This document shows, piece after piece, positions 7,581 to 17,269 of a stretch of DNA of 64,000 nucleotides. The stretch is from Akkermansiaceae bacterium. GTDB lineage: Bacteria > Verrucomicrobiota > Verrucomicrobiia > Verrucomicrobiales > Akkermansiaceae. A program made the position numbers and the translations under genes. Each line of letters opens with the position of its first letter. The stretch's first letter is position 1. The stretch lies in contig CANHPN010000003.1 in NCBI GenBank assembly GCA_947462535.1, positions 59,875 to 123,874 of the forward strand, in the 5' to 3' direction. Under the pieces are notes generated by a model. It was not told where the DNA came from. It saw nothing but the letters and a program-made list of their open reading frames with translations, and made no database searches.

Positions 7581-10226
7581 ATGCAAAAAACGCCAAGTAA
7601 CCGATCCAGCCACACCGCCCTCGTGTTGATGGCGGTGGCATCCTCCATGCCCGCAACCGTGATGGTTGCCAACGCCGGCGAAGGCGGTTCCGGCCTCAGC
7701 AGTCTCGCCCAACGCGAAATGATCCGCCGCCAGGACGCCGTCGTCCAAGGCGACGCGCTCTTGAATGAGGGCCGCGCGGCATACGCCAAGGGGGACTATC
7801 AGCAAGCGGTCGATAAATATTCGCAGGCGATCAAGATTCTTCCTGATGCGCCGATGGTTTCGGACCGCCGTCAGACATACGTGGCCCATAAGAGCGACGC
7901 CAGCCTCGCCCTCGCGATGCAGCACCGCAAGGTTGGGAAATATTTCGAAGCGCGCGCCTTGCTGGAGGATCTTCTCAAGGTCGATCCGAACAACGGCGCC
8001 GCCAAACAGGAGCTGGGTTATCTCGACGATCCGATCCGCACCAACCCGGCCCTCACTTACGAGCACACCCAGAACATCGACAAGGTGCGCCGTGGACTTT
8101 ACACTGCGGAAGGCTACTACAATCTCGGCAAATACGACGAGGCCAAACGCGAATACAACAGCGTGCTTCGCTTGGATGGCTACAACTCCGCTGCTCGCCG
8201 CGGCTTGGAGCGAATCGCCTCCGCCAAGTCAGACTACTACCGCGCCGCTTACGACCACACCCGCGCCGAGCTTCTCAGCCAGGTGGACGCCGCTTGGGAG
8301 CTCTCGGTGCCTGCGGAAGCGCCGATCGTGGATCAAACCACTTTCGGCTCGGACGCCATGAGCTCCGGCGTGGCTTACATCACCGCCAAGCTCAAGACCA
8401 TTGTCATTCCTCGGATTGATTTCGAGGACACCACCGTCGAGGAAGCAATCGACTTCCTCCGTCTGCGCGCCGGCGAGCTCGACACCACCGAGCTCGATCC
8501 CGCACGCAAAGGCGTCAACTTCGTCATCCGCCGTCCACGCGCCGCCACCGCAGCTGCCGGCGATGCCGGGCTGCCCGCGGGAGGCGCTGACGCCCTGCCG
8601 CTCGCCGCCGGCGATCCGGGGACGCTCCGGGTCCGCGAACTGCGGATTCGCAACGTGCCGCTTGCCGTGGCTCTCAAATACATCTGCGATCAGACCAAGC
8701 TCCGCTACAAGGTGGATGACTTCGCCGTCACCCTCGTGCCTCTCGCCGAAGGCGGTGAGGACGTCTTCACCCGCACCTTCCGCGTGCCGCCTGATTTCAA
8801 CACTGCGCTCGACAGTAGCGGTGGTGGAGCCGATGGCGGTGCCGCCGCCGATCCATTCGCCGAGACCAAGTCCGGCACCGCTACCTTGACGGCTCGCAAG
8901 CCGATTCTCGAGCTCCTCAAGGGCGCTGGCATCGTCTTCGCTGAAGGCAGCTCCGCCACCTTGAGCAACTCGGGGGTCCTGCTCGTCACCAACACCCCGA
9001 CCGAACTCGACAAGGTCGAGCAGCTCGTCCAAACGATCAGCAACACCAAACCGAAACAGGTCAAGATCACCACCAAGTTCGTCGAAATTTCCCAGGAAAA
9101 CAACGAGGAACTCGGCTTCGACTGGATCGTCGGTCCCTTTGGTTCCGGTGACGTCTTCGGTGCCGGCGGCACTGCGGGAAATCAACCGGCCCGCGTCGGC
9201 AATGATTTCACCGGCCCGCTCGTTCCCGGCGTGCCTCTGGCCGGCGAGAACGACGTCAACAACATCCTCACCAACGGCAACCGCAGCGGAGACACCGCAG
9301 TCAACCGCAACAGCATCGATTCGATTCTCAACAACCCGAACCGCACCGCCCAGCAGTCGAACGTCGCTCCGGGCATCATGTCCATGACCGGTCTGTTCTC
9401 GGATGGCCAGGTCAAGATGATCATGCGCGGCCTGTCCCAGAAAAAGGGCACCGATCTCATGACCGCACCCTCGGTGACCGCCAAGTCCGGCCAGAAGGCC
9501 ACCATCGAGATCATCCGTGAGTTTATCTACCCGACCGAATACGAACCCCCGGAACTTCCAAACTCCGTCGGCGGCGGCAATAATGGTGGTGGCGTTGGTG
9601 GCGGCGGCGGCGGCAATACCACCATCCCGGTCACCCCCGCCACGCCGACTGCTTTCGAGACCCGCAACACCGGCGTGACCCTTGAAATCGAGCCCACCAT
9701 CGGTGAGAACGACTTCGTGATCGACCTGCGCTTCGTCCCGGAAATCGTCGAATTCGAAGGCTTCATCAACTACGGCAGCCCAATCCAAACCTCCGGCACC
9801 ACAAGCATTTTTGGCGATATTTTGGACCCGATCACCGGTCTGATCACCCAGGGAGTTGTCGGCACCGAGCCCAACACCATCACCCTCACCGAGAACCGCA
9901 TCGAGATGCCAGTGTTCTCGGTCCGCCGCGTCAACACCGCGCTGACCATCTATGACGGCTACACCGTCGCTGTCGGTGGCCTGATGCGTGAGGACGTCCA
10001 GAACGTCGAGGACAAGGTGCCGATTCTCGGCGACATCCCGCTCATCGGCCGCCTGTTCCAAACCAAGGGCGAGAACCGCATCAAGAGCAACCTGATCATC
10101 TTCGTCACCGCCCAGATCATCGACGCGACCGGCCGGCCGCTCCGCGGCGCGGATGCGGGGCAATCCATCCCGGTTCCGACCGATGGCGGCACAGATCTCG
10201 GCGGCGGGGTGCTGCCTCCGCTCTGA
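7581..10226 (+). CDS. GspD/PilQ-type outer-membrane secretin with N-terminal TPR region (Amuc_1098-like)
   Basis: 881 aa. Signal peptide in the first 33 residues (ALVLMAVASSMPATVMVANA). Residues about 55-200 hold TPR-like helices (AYAKGDYQQAVDKYSQAIKI; GYYNLGKYDEAKREYNSVL). Then come secretin N-domains and the C-terminal secretin barrel from about residue 480, with TLSNSGVLLVTNTPTELDKVE, KKGTDLMTAPSVTAKSGQKA and the hallmark end AVGGLMREDVQNVEDKVPILGDIPLIGRLF. A Gly/Asn-rich loop (GGGNNGGGVGGGGGG) sits inside the barrel region and probably faces the pore or outside. It should form the multimeric outer-membrane channel for the machine encoded upstream. N-terminal TPR repeats are unusual for PilQ/GspD but fit the Akkermansia-type protein. 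No pilot lipoprotein is evident nearby. Confidence 0.9.
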   Translation: MQKTPSNRSSHTALVLMAVASSMPATVMVANAGEGGSGLSSLAQREMIRRQDAVVQGDALLNEGRAAYAKGDYQQAVDKYSQAIKILPDAPMVSDRRQTYVAHKSDASLALAMQHRKVGKYFEARALLEDLLKVDPNNGAAKQELGYLDDPIRTNPALTYEHTQNIDKVRRGLYTAEGYYNLGKYDEAKREYNSVLRLDGYNSAARRGLERIASAKSDYYRAAYDHTRAELLSQVDAAWELSVPAEAPIVDQTTFGSDAMSSGVAYITAKLKTIVIPRIDFEDTTVEEAIDFLRLRAGELDTTELDPARKGVNFVIRRPRAATAAAGDAGLPAGGADALPLAAGDPGTLRVRELRIRNVPLAVALKYICDQTKLRYKVDDFAVTLVPLAEGGEDVFTRTFRVPPDFNTALDSSGGGADGGAAADPFAETKSGTATLTARKPILELLKGAGIVFAEGSSATLSNSGVLLVTNTPTELDKVEQLVQTISNTKPKQVKITTKFVEISQENNEELGFDWIVGPFGSGDVFGAGGTAGNQPARVGNDFTGPLVPGVPLAGENDVNNILTNGNRSGDTAVNRNSIDSILNNPNRTAQQSNVAPGIMSMTGLFSDGQVKMIMRGLSQKKGTDLMTAPSVTAKSGQKATIEIIREFIYPTEYEPPELPNSVGGGNNGGGVGGGGGGNTTIPVTPATPTAFETRNTGVTLEIEPTIGENDFVIDLRFVPEIVEFEGFINYGSPIQTSGTTSIFGDILDPITGLITQGVVGTEPNTITLTENRIEMPVFSVRRVNTALTIYDGYTVAVGGLMREDVQNVEDKVPILGDIPLIGRLFQTKGENRIKSNLIIFVTAQIIDATGRPLRGADAGQSIPVPTDGGTDLGGGVLPPL

Positions 10227-10394
10227 GGGTCCTAGTCCGCCTTCCCGGTCCTGCTCTTTGGCAGGCCGGGGGTGCCAACCGGCGGGCTTGAATCACATAA
10301 AACAACCACTCGTCTTCGATCCAGCCTGCTTTCCATCCTCTTCCTTTCACCACCCGTTTTATCGAACAAAACCCGAATTCTCTCTTATCCCATC

Positions 10395-13300
10395 ATGAAA
10401 CCTTATTTCGCATTACTCTGTTCGATAGGCCTTGCCTTGCAGACTTTGGTGAGCACCGCCCAGGATCTCTTCAAGTTTTCGCAAGTCAAGAACGACGTCG
10501 AGGTCACGATTCCGGTGCCCTACACGCCCTTCGGTAATCGCCTCGAGTTCAATCGCTACGGCGACGATGGCTCGAAATGCGTGCTCGACGCCAGCGGCGT
10601 GCTCACATGGATCGATAGTCAGGGAGTGGTCCGCCTGCTGCCGAACACCTCCACGGCAATTCCTTTGTTTGTCACCAACTCGGAGTGCCTCGTTTGGAGC
10701 AACCGCTTCGTTGATTACAATTCCTATCCGTCCCGGCCTAATGCCACCTTGGTGCTGTTCCGTGCGGTTGCCGGCAGCTCTGTCACCTCGTCCCCAGTCA
10801 CTTTCCAAGGGAAGGAAATCCTTGAGACGGCTCCTACGACCATCACCACGGGTGCCCTCACTTTCATCAGCACCACCCGCAAGGACAATGGCGAGGAAAC
10901 GCCTGGCACCCCAAGCCTAAACAGTAGCGACGACGCCGACATTCGCTTCTACCGCGTCACCTTCGATGCGGGGGTTCAGTTCGTCAAAGCTCTGTCGATT
11001 CCCGTCGAGTCTGTTCCTGATTTTGACATTGGCGTGACTGGGCCTGGTGTCAGCTCCATCGGCTTTGGTTCGGATGGATCCATGGCGGTCAAGATCCCGG
11101 ATGTGCAGACCAATCCCAGACTGAGACCGGCGGAGTATGAGGACCAGTATCATTGGTTTGATAGCCAAGGTCGCAGTGTCCTCCTCAAAACAGCTCCCAT
11201 TCCCGCCGTCGTTGGCCCCCCCGCCGTCGTCGCCGTCCCGGCCTTGACTGAGTCCGTCAGCCAGGTCTTGTTCTGCTCCGACACCCGCTTGGTCTATGTG
11301 GACACCGCCGGAGTCATCAAGGAGCAGCGCCGCAGCTTCGCCACCGGCGGCCTGATCGGTTCGCCCACAGACATTTCCTTATCCACTGCCACCGAGAAGG
11401 TGCTGGATCTCAGCAATTACGCCCGCGTCGGCGACCAGAAGTTCATCTACACGCTGGATGACGACAAAAAAACCGTCCGCACCTACCTGCTTGGCAGCAC
11501 GGCGGTCCTCCGATCCACCGCCGTTCTCACCAATGCCATCACTACTTCCGCCGTCACGGGCACGGTCAATCCTGCCGATGGCTCCGCTTTGCTCTTTGAT
11601 GAGGATTCGACCCAGCTCATCTGGCTGCACACCGGCGGTAGTGGATTCTCAGCCATCGGCACCAGCCAATCACGGCCGTTATACGTCACCAACGAACAGG
11701 CGGTGATCTGGGAAAACGCCGCGGCTCAGGCCGGAGGTAATGGCACGCTTCCCAATGCCGTCGTGGCCCATTTTGACAAAGTCCTCACGCGCACCGTGGT
11801 CTCGACCACTGGCACCAACCTGCTCAATACCTCACGCATCACTCCGGATTTCGAAAACTGGCTCATCACCACTTCCAGGAAAACCGATGCGGACACTTCG
11901 CTGCTCACCACCTACAACCTTGGAACGACAGAATTTGTCGACGACGACCGCGACCGTCTGAGCAACGCCGAGGAAATCACCCCGCCCGCCACGCGCCCGT
12001 TCCCCACGTCCAAAACCGACATCGGAGATCCGGACACGGACGGCGACGGCATATTTGACGGTTTGGAAGTGCATCCGTTCCGGATTGTTACCGGAAACTT
12101 CACCTACGAAGAAGCCCGCTTGGACGCCATCCGCCGTGGGGGTCGCCTGACGGTGCTCGACACGTCCGCAAAAGTGGACCAACTCAAAAAGCAACTTCTC
12201 AGCGAGAACAGCGGCCGACGCCTGTGGCTTGGCGGCGGTGACATGGAAGGTGGCACCGAGCCCGCGAACTCCCGTGAAGGCAATTATCAGTGGTTGGACG
12301 CCTTCGGCCGGCTCTTCAATACCGCCGGCGTCCGGACCACCGTGCCGATCACCGTGTTCAACTGGGGCACCGGTCAACCGAGCAACACAGGCAACGCCGA
12401 CGGCTTGCAGTTGGAGGAGAATTACAAATGGAGTCTGGCTCCGGTCAGCCAGAGGCAGGGCTATGTGCTCGAGTATTCCGCGACCAATCCCACCGTGGCC
12501 GATACCGACGGCGACGGCCTGACTGACGGCAGCGAAATCACCAGTGGCACCAATCCGGGGTCTGCGGATACCGACGGCGACGGCCTGACTGACAGCAGTG
12601 AAATCACCGGTGGCACCAGTCCGGTGTTGGCGGACACCGACGGCGATGGCCTGATTGACAGTGTCGAAAAGACGCTTGGCACCAACCCGCTGTTGGTGGA
12701 CAGCGACGGCGACGGCCTGACTGACGGGGTTGAAGTGAACGGCCCTGGATTCACTTCCAACCCGCTGTTGGTGGATACCGACTTCGACGGAGCGAGTGAT
12801 TTCGACGAAAAGAACGCCGTGCCGCCGACAGATCCACGGAACGTGTCGAGTGTCCCTGTGCTTCCTCCGCTAGAGCCCAGGCACAACCGCCCGGTTACCT
12901 ACCAGTCACCCCAGACGGTGACGATTCCCTCCGCTTTCGCGCCCTTCGGACAGCGTCCCGACACCGACAAGATCGGCGACGACGGCTCGGCCGCGTTCCG
13001 GGACCGCAACGGTGTGCTCATCTGGGCGGATAAACTGGGCAAAGCGGTGTTGATTCCCAACAGCAGCCAAGCGAAAACCCTCTATGTCTCCAACACGGAG
13101 TGCGTGGTTTACGCCAACCGCTATGCCGCGGGTTACGACACCTGGGATTCAGTTTCCAACCTCATCATCTACCGCCGCGCGACGGACGGCACGGTCACGG
13201 CTTCGCCGACGATCGAGGTCCGGGGCACGGTATTGGACACCTGCCCGGTCACTCCGAACTCCTACGGATTCACCATCATCGCGGGCTATGGCTGGAATTA

Positions 13301-16163
13301 TAGCATCACGGATTCCAGGCAGCGTTACCAGACGGGTTCGGATGCTCGGGGTCCTATTTATGACACTGTAAGTGTTGATCAGTGGCACAACATCAATTAC
13401 GAGCAATACCGGATCACTTGGGATGCGGCTCTCCAGAGTCTCAATTTCGCTACGGTGTCGGTTCCCAAGACCAACACGAACCTGGGAGGCACCCGCATCC
13501 TCGGCTACGGGGATGACGGCTCGGTCGCTTTCGTCAACGATTTCGTCGCCCTGGACTTCTACGATGATGTGGATGATGGGGATCCCGGCGTGTTCAAGAC
13601 CGGCCAGATGACCCTGTGGGCGACTTGGCAAATCAACAGCGAGATCATCGCGCGCACGGCTGCAAGCGGTAGAGAGGTCCGCGAGGTCGCTTATGTGTCG
13701 AACAACCGCTTGCTGTTGGAAGAGGCGGTTGTGAATGAATCCACCGGGCTCGAGACTGGAAATTACCAGATTTTGGACTTCCGGTTGGGCTCGAACGGTC
13801 TGCTGGACATTAACGGTTCTTCCCCTCTTCCCGCCGGACACAGCGTGCTGCCGGTTTCCACCTACACTCGTACCGGATTTCCGGCCTTCGTTTACACGAT
13901 CAACACCGAGGGAACCCAAATCCAGCTCAACCGCCATGATGATACTTTGATCCCCTTGGGAGGAGCGGCGCCACTGCCCGGCAAGGTGATCGCGAGCAGT
14001 AGTTTCGTGCGGAACCCGCGCGACGGCTCGCTGCTGATCAAGTCCACCGGGGCCGCCGGAGTTCTCTGGATCCCCTCGACCGGCTACACCCCCACCACTC
14101 CGGCAACGGGTCTGGGTGCAGCAAAGAGCCTGCCAAACAGCACCCAAGCCCTTCCCATGTTCGTTTCCTCCTCGGAAGCGGTGGCTTGGATGAATCACAG
14201 TGCCTCGGTCGATCTGGGTGCGGGCGGGGTGTTGCCTTTGGCTCAAATTTCCCATTTCTCCAAATCGTCAGCATCAAGCGTCATCACCACCAAGAGTCTG
14301 ACCCCACCAATCGTGGGAAGATACGTGGCCCTGCCATCGCCGCTGACGCCGGATCCGGATTCGGAAGGTTGGTTTATCAACACCTTCGAGAAAACCTCGG
14401 ATCGCGCCGCCCTGATCCTGTCGTATCAACTGCTGGAACAGGATACCGACGGTGACGGACTCAGCGACCGCCTCGAGGACTTCTACGACACTAACCCGCT
14501 TCTGATCGATACAGATGGTGACGGACTTAACGACGGCAGTGAGATCGTGCGGGGAACCGATCCAAAACTGATTGATAGTGACAGCGACGGACTTGCCGAT
14601 GGTAATGAGGTCGCGCGGGGAACCGATCCGCTCGTGAAGGATACCGATGGCGACGGCCGCCTTGATGGTGCCGAGGTGGATGCTGCAACCGACCCATTGA
14701 AGTTTGACGAGCCGGATGCCGACGGCGACGGCGTGAGCGACGAAGACGAGAGCGAAATTCTCCTCACCGATCCTGTCACGCCGTCCTTCGGACCGGGAAC
14801 TGGCACGGAAGCGATTCCATTCAGCAACAGCCTGGTCAGCGGGGATTATTCCGGCTTGGTGTTCGATCCGAAGAGCGGTCAATCCTTCAAGCAGAACCTG
14901 CGGCTTTCGGCTAAAGGCTCGTTCTCCTCGTCCTTGTTGGGACTGGTTGTGGACAGCTCGTTCAAAGGCACCTTCTCCAGCACCGGAGCCTTCACCGCTC
15001 CGAACCCGACCAGCGGCCTGATCTCCGTCCAGATGAACCTAGTGAAACAGGGGGTGAACAAGTATTACATCGAAGGCAACTTCAAGACCCGCACGGGTGG
15101 CACGCTTTACTTCCAGTTGCGCCACACGCTCTACTCGAAGTCCGCTGCTTACCCTTCAGCCGGCAAGGTGACCTTCGAGGCCTCCCTTTCCGCCAGCGGT
15201 TCCGGTCCTGCCGGCAGCGCCGTGGCGACCGGCTCGATCAGTGCCAGCGGCCAGGTGGCGTTCAAGATCTACCTGCCGGACGGCAGCAGCAGCTCGTATT
15301 CCGCGCCGATTGTGGATGGCGATCTGATCCCGTTGTTCAGCCGCAGCAGCTCCAAGGCGCGCACCGCATTGCTTGGCGCGCTCAAGCTTGAAGATCTGAC
15401 AGGACAGAGCGACTTCAACGGCTCGGTGCGCATGTTCAGCGCCGCCGGAGCGTCGGGAAGCCTGTTCCCATCGGGCTTCGACCAGCTCCGCGAGCTGACG
15501 GGGTCCCGCTTCTATCCGCCGGCCACGGGGGTGCTGCCACTGGCGAGCTTCGCGCCGAGCGCCAACAACTCGGTCTTCAACTGGCTGGGTGGAAACTTCG
15601 ACGGCGTGCAAAAAGTCGGCACCTGGGCGGCGAATGGCAAAATGACTATTCCACCGACTCAGAATGACAAGGCCAAGGCGACCTTCACGTCCAGTTCCGG
15701 TTTGTTGACTCTCAGCTATACCCGCACCGACGCGACCCGCAACCTCTTCAACTCCACGGCCAAGGGCTACGCCGTGGTGGTGCAGAAAAGCAAAACATTC
15801 AAGGGCTACTACACCAGCGGTCTCTCCGCAGGCGACTTTGAAGTCGTGGCCAATACCTCCGGAATCAATCCCGAAATCACCTCGGTTTCCCCGCTGAACA
15901 AGTCCGTTCGCGCGGCGGCGACCTCCTACACGGTCACGGTTGGCACTGCTGGGATTTGGGATGTCGTGTTCCCCTCCTCAGTCAATTGGCTCACCGCCAC
16001 GGTGAGCAGTGCCGCTGGCGAGACTGGATCGAGCCTCACGACGCCTGGCAACGGCAACGGCACGGTGGTGATCAACGTGACTCAGAATGTCACCAATGCC
16101 CGCCGCGAGGCGGAGATCACAATCGCCGGAGTCAAGCACACCCTAAAGCAGGAATTCAACTGA
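10395..16163 (+). CDS. Giant secreted protein: duplicated module, C-type-lectin-like domain, TSP3 calcium repeats, BACON-like end
   Basis: 1922 aa. Signal peptide MKPYFALLCSIGLALQTLVSTA; start set by this, not by the longer ORF from 10272. Two related modules are seen: about residues 30-540 and 828-1345. They share anchors such as PFGNRLEFNRYGDDGS / PFGQRPDTDKIGDDGS and LFVTNSECLVWSNR / LYVSNTECVVYANR. A C-type-lectin-like domain lies at about 565-695 (NFTYEEARLDAIRRGG to FNWGTGQPSN). Thrombospondin-type-3 repeats (DTDGDGLTD) cluster at about 700-800 and again at 1350-1460. The last 90 residues (WLTATVSSAAGE, VVINVTQNVTNARREAEITI) resemble a BACON domain. No PEP-CTERM, LPXTG or Por tail is seen. 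Probably a surface adhesin or carbohydrate binder needing calcium. Directly downstream of the secretin gene (168-base gap), hence a candidate substrate of that machine; this is inference. Confidence 0.8.
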   Translation: MKPYFALLCSIGLALQTLVSTAQDLFKFSQVKNDVEVTIPVPYTPFGNRLEFNRYGDDGSKCVLDASGVLTWIDSQGVVRLLPNTSTAIPLFVTNSECLVWSNRFVDYNSYPSRPNATLVLFRAVAGSSVTSSPVTFQGKEILETAPTTITTGALTFISTTRKDNGEETPGTPSLNSSDDADIRFYRVTFDAGVQFVKALSIPVESVPDFDIGVTGPGVSSIGFGSDGSMAVKIPDVQTNPRLRPAEYEDQYHWFDSQGRSVLLKTAPIPAVVGPPAVVAVPALTESVSQVLFCSDTRLVYVDTAGVIKEQRRSFATGGLIGSPTDISLSTATEKVLDLSNYARVGDQKFIYTLDDDKKTVRTYLLGSTAVLRSTAVLTNAITTSAVTGTVNPADGSALLFDEDSTQLIWLHTGGSGFSAIGTSQSRPLYVTNEQAVIWENAAAQAGGNGTLPNAVVAHFDKVLTRTVVSTTGTNLLNTSRITPDFENWLITTSRKTDADTSLLTTYNLGTTEFVDDDRDRLSNAEEITPPATRPFPTSKTDIGDPDTDGDGIFDGLEVHPFRIVTGNFTYEEARLDAIRRGGRLTVLDTSAKVDQLKKQLLSENSGRRLWLGGGDMEGGTEPANSREGNYQWLDAFGRLFNTAGVRTTVPITVFNWGTGQPSNTGNADGLQLEENYKWSLAPVSQRQGYVLEYSATNPTVADTDGDGLTDGSEITSGTNPGSADTDGDGLTDSSEITGGTSPVLADTDGDGLIDSVEKTLGTNPLLVDSDGDGLTDGVEVNGPGFTSNPLLVDTDFDGASDFDEKNAVPPTDPRNVSSVPVLPPLEPRHNRPVTYQSPQTVTIPSAFAPFGQRPDTDKIGDDGSAAFRDRNGVLIWADKLGKAVLIPNSSQAKTLYVSNTECVVYANRYAAGYDTWDSVSNLIIYRRATDGTVTASPTIEVRGTVLDTCPVTPNSYGFTIIAGYGWNYSITDSRQRYQTGSDARGPIYDTVSVDQWHNINYEQYRITWDAALQSLNFATVSVPKTNTNLGGTRILGYGDDGSVAFVNDFVALDFYDDVDDGDPGVFKTGQMTLWATWQINSEIIARTAASGREVREVAYVSNNRLLLEEAVVNESTGLETGNYQILDFRLGSNGLLDINGSSPLPAGHSVLPVSTYTRTGFPAFVYTINTEGTQIQLNRHDDTLIPLGGAAPLPGKVIASSSFVRNPRDGSLLIKSTGAAGVLWIPSTGYTPTTPATGLGAAKSLPNSTQALPMFVSSSEAVAWMNHSASVDLGAGGVLPLAQISHFSKSSASSVITTKSLTPPIVGRYVALPSPLTPDPDSEGWFINTFEKTSDRAALILSYQLLEQDTDGDGLSDRLEDFYDTNPLLIDTDGDGLNDGSEIVRGTDPKLIDSDSDGLADGNEVARGTDPLVKDTDGDGRLDGAEVDAATDPLKFDEPDADGDGVSDEDESEILLTDPVTPSFGPGTGTEAIPFSNSLVSGDYSGLVFDPKSGQSFKQNLRLSAKGSFSSSLLGLVVDSSFKGTFSSTGAFTAPNPTSGLISVQMNLVKQGVNKYYIEGNFKTRTGGTLYFQLRHTLYSKSAAYPSAGKVTFEASLSASGSGPAGSAVATGSISASGQVAFKIYLPDGSSSSYSAPIVDGDLIPLFSRSSSKARTALLGALKLEDLTGQSDFNGSVRMFSAAGASGSLFPSGFDQLRELTGSRFYPPATGVLPLASFAPSANNSVFNWLGGNFDGVQKVGTWAANGKMTIPPTQNDKAKATFTSSSGLLTLSYTRTDATRNLFNSTAKGYAVVVQKSKTFKGYYTSGLSAGDFEVVANTSGINPEITSVSPLNKSVRAAATSYTVTVGTAGIWDVVFPSSVNWLTATVSSAAGETGSSLTTPGNGNGTVVINVTQNVTNARREAEITIAGVKHTLKQEFN
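12496..12800 (+). repeat. Tandem DNA repeats encoding TSP3 calcium motifs
   Basis: The coding DNA here repeats units around ACCGACGGCGACGGCCTGAC with high nucleotide identity between adjacent copies (for example near 12502, 12571, 12640 and 12703). Each encodes DTDGDGLTD or DSDGDGLTD calcium loops. The similarity at DNA level, not only protein level, suggests recent copy-number change by slippage or recombination. A second, more diverged set lies at about 14440-14770. Confidence 0.8.
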
Positions 16164-16202
16164 TCGGCGGGAAATCCGGCCATGGTTTCCGGAAAATCCA
16201 TC

Positions 16203-16242
16203 AATTGCCTCCGCCCCTTGGGGGTTGAGGCAATTGCTTTTC
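16203..16242 (+). terminator. Probable intrinsic terminator after the giant protein gene
   Basis: AATTGCCTC (16203-16211) pairs perfectly with GAGGCAATT (16227-16235), followed by GCTTTTC. The U-run is short. It lies 40 bases after the stop of the giant gene and ends about 20 bases before the next start, so it may only attenuate. Confidence 0.5.
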
Positions 16243-16261
16243 ATACCCAACAGAATCCCCG

Positions 16262-17008
16262 ATGAGCACCCGCAAAAGCAAAACGACCTCTTCCCAGAAC
16301 CGCCGGTGGCTGGCGGGTGGCTTGCTCGCGTTGGTGGTCGCCATGTTCCTGGTTTTTGTAAACCCGGGACGGCGTAATAAAAGTTCTCCTTCCATTGGCG
16401 GAGGGGGGAGTCCGGCGGTTGCCAGTGAGGCTGGAAATTCTCCTGCGCAACCGCTTGTCGGCCCGGAAGCATCGGCACCCCGGCGCGCCACCCGCTCCTC
16501 GCTCGACAGGACTGCGGTGAAAGACAAGTCGATTTCCAGCCAGTTTTCCCAGGTGGAACGCCTTCTCACGGACAGTTCGCTGTCCATGCTTCAGACGGCG
16601 CAAGGATTGTGCGGAATTGCCCGCAGCCGCGAACTTTCCGACGAAGAGCGCGACGAGGCGTTGGCTCACGGCCTGAACCTTGACTTCGGAGCTTTCGCCG
16701 CGCTGGCGACGGATCCCTCGCTGCCGGTGACCTTGGCCCAGCGCTATTTCGACGAGCTCGCCAACCGCGGTCATGTGCCGCAACAGCAGATCGAGGGCTA
16801 TCTCGGCTTGATGGGCCATGGTGACGAGGGCATCCGCACCCAGGCAACGGAGCAGCTTTCTTTCGTGCTGGAGGACGAGGCACTTGCCGAGACTCCCGAA
16901 GCACTCCGCCGGGCGGCGCTCGAACGGCTCGAAACCCTGAAGCTCGCCCCGCCGGAGCAGAATCAGGCCGCGACCGAAGGCTCCGCCGAGAAACCGGCTG
17001 CGGAGTGA
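16262..17008 (+). CDS. Membrane-anchored protein of unknown function
   Basis: 248 aa, not recognised. One N-terminal transmembrane segment (about residues 16-35, WLAGGLLALVVAMFLVFVNP) after a basic, Ser/Thr-rich cytoplasmic tip (MSTRKSKTTSSQ). It is followed by a Gly/Ala/Pro low-complexity linker and, from about residue 85, an entirely helical acidic region with short repeats of two-helix character (for example LTDSSLSMLQTAQGL, LAQRYFDELANRGH, EGYLGLMGHGDEGIRTQA). That pattern is compatible with HEAT- or TPR-like helical hairpins. It follows the giant protein on the same strand with a terminator-like hairpin between, so it may or may not belong to the same transcription unit. The sequence suggests only an anchored, protein-interacting helical domain. 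Confidence 0.6.
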   Translation: MSTRKSKTTSSQNRRWLAGGLLALVVAMFLVFVNPGRRNKSSPSIGGGGSPAVASEAGNSPAQPLVGPEASAPRRATRSSLDRTAVKDKSISSQFSQVERLLTDSSLSMLQTAQGLCGIARSRELSDEERDEALAHGLNLDFGAFAALATDPSLPVTLAQRYFDELANRGHVPQQQIEGYLGLMGHGDEGIRTQATEQLSFVLEDEALAETPEALRRAALERLETLKLAPPEQNQAATEGSAEKPAAE

Positions 17009-17269
17009 AGTCGCCGCGCCTCAGGTTTTCTGCGAATCCAGCCGCTAGCCGCACGAGTGGCTGTCGGCGGTGGTGATCTTCGACGGCGACGAGGCCGTCC
17101 ATCGGATTTCCCGGTACGCTACATCGAGCTGTAAAATTCTTCCCGCATGGGCATTGTCGATCCCCGCCCGGAGGTGGCGAAGCTGGTGAAGGCGCTTGGG
17201 GGCGGCAAGCCGTGGCGAGGGGAAAAATCCCTTCTGTCTTTCACCTGCGGCCCGTGATTCATTTCCGCC

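Noticed and set aside
8229-10163. 644-aa ORF antisense to the secretin
   Set aside because: Same kind of antisense shadow; no signal peptide, domain or motif.
17009-17269. Possible 36-codon ORF at 17147-17257 and another coding-looking stretch in the gap before the U32 gene
   Set aside because: Protein-like for short stretches only, no start signal, no recognisable family; not enough to call a gene or remnant.
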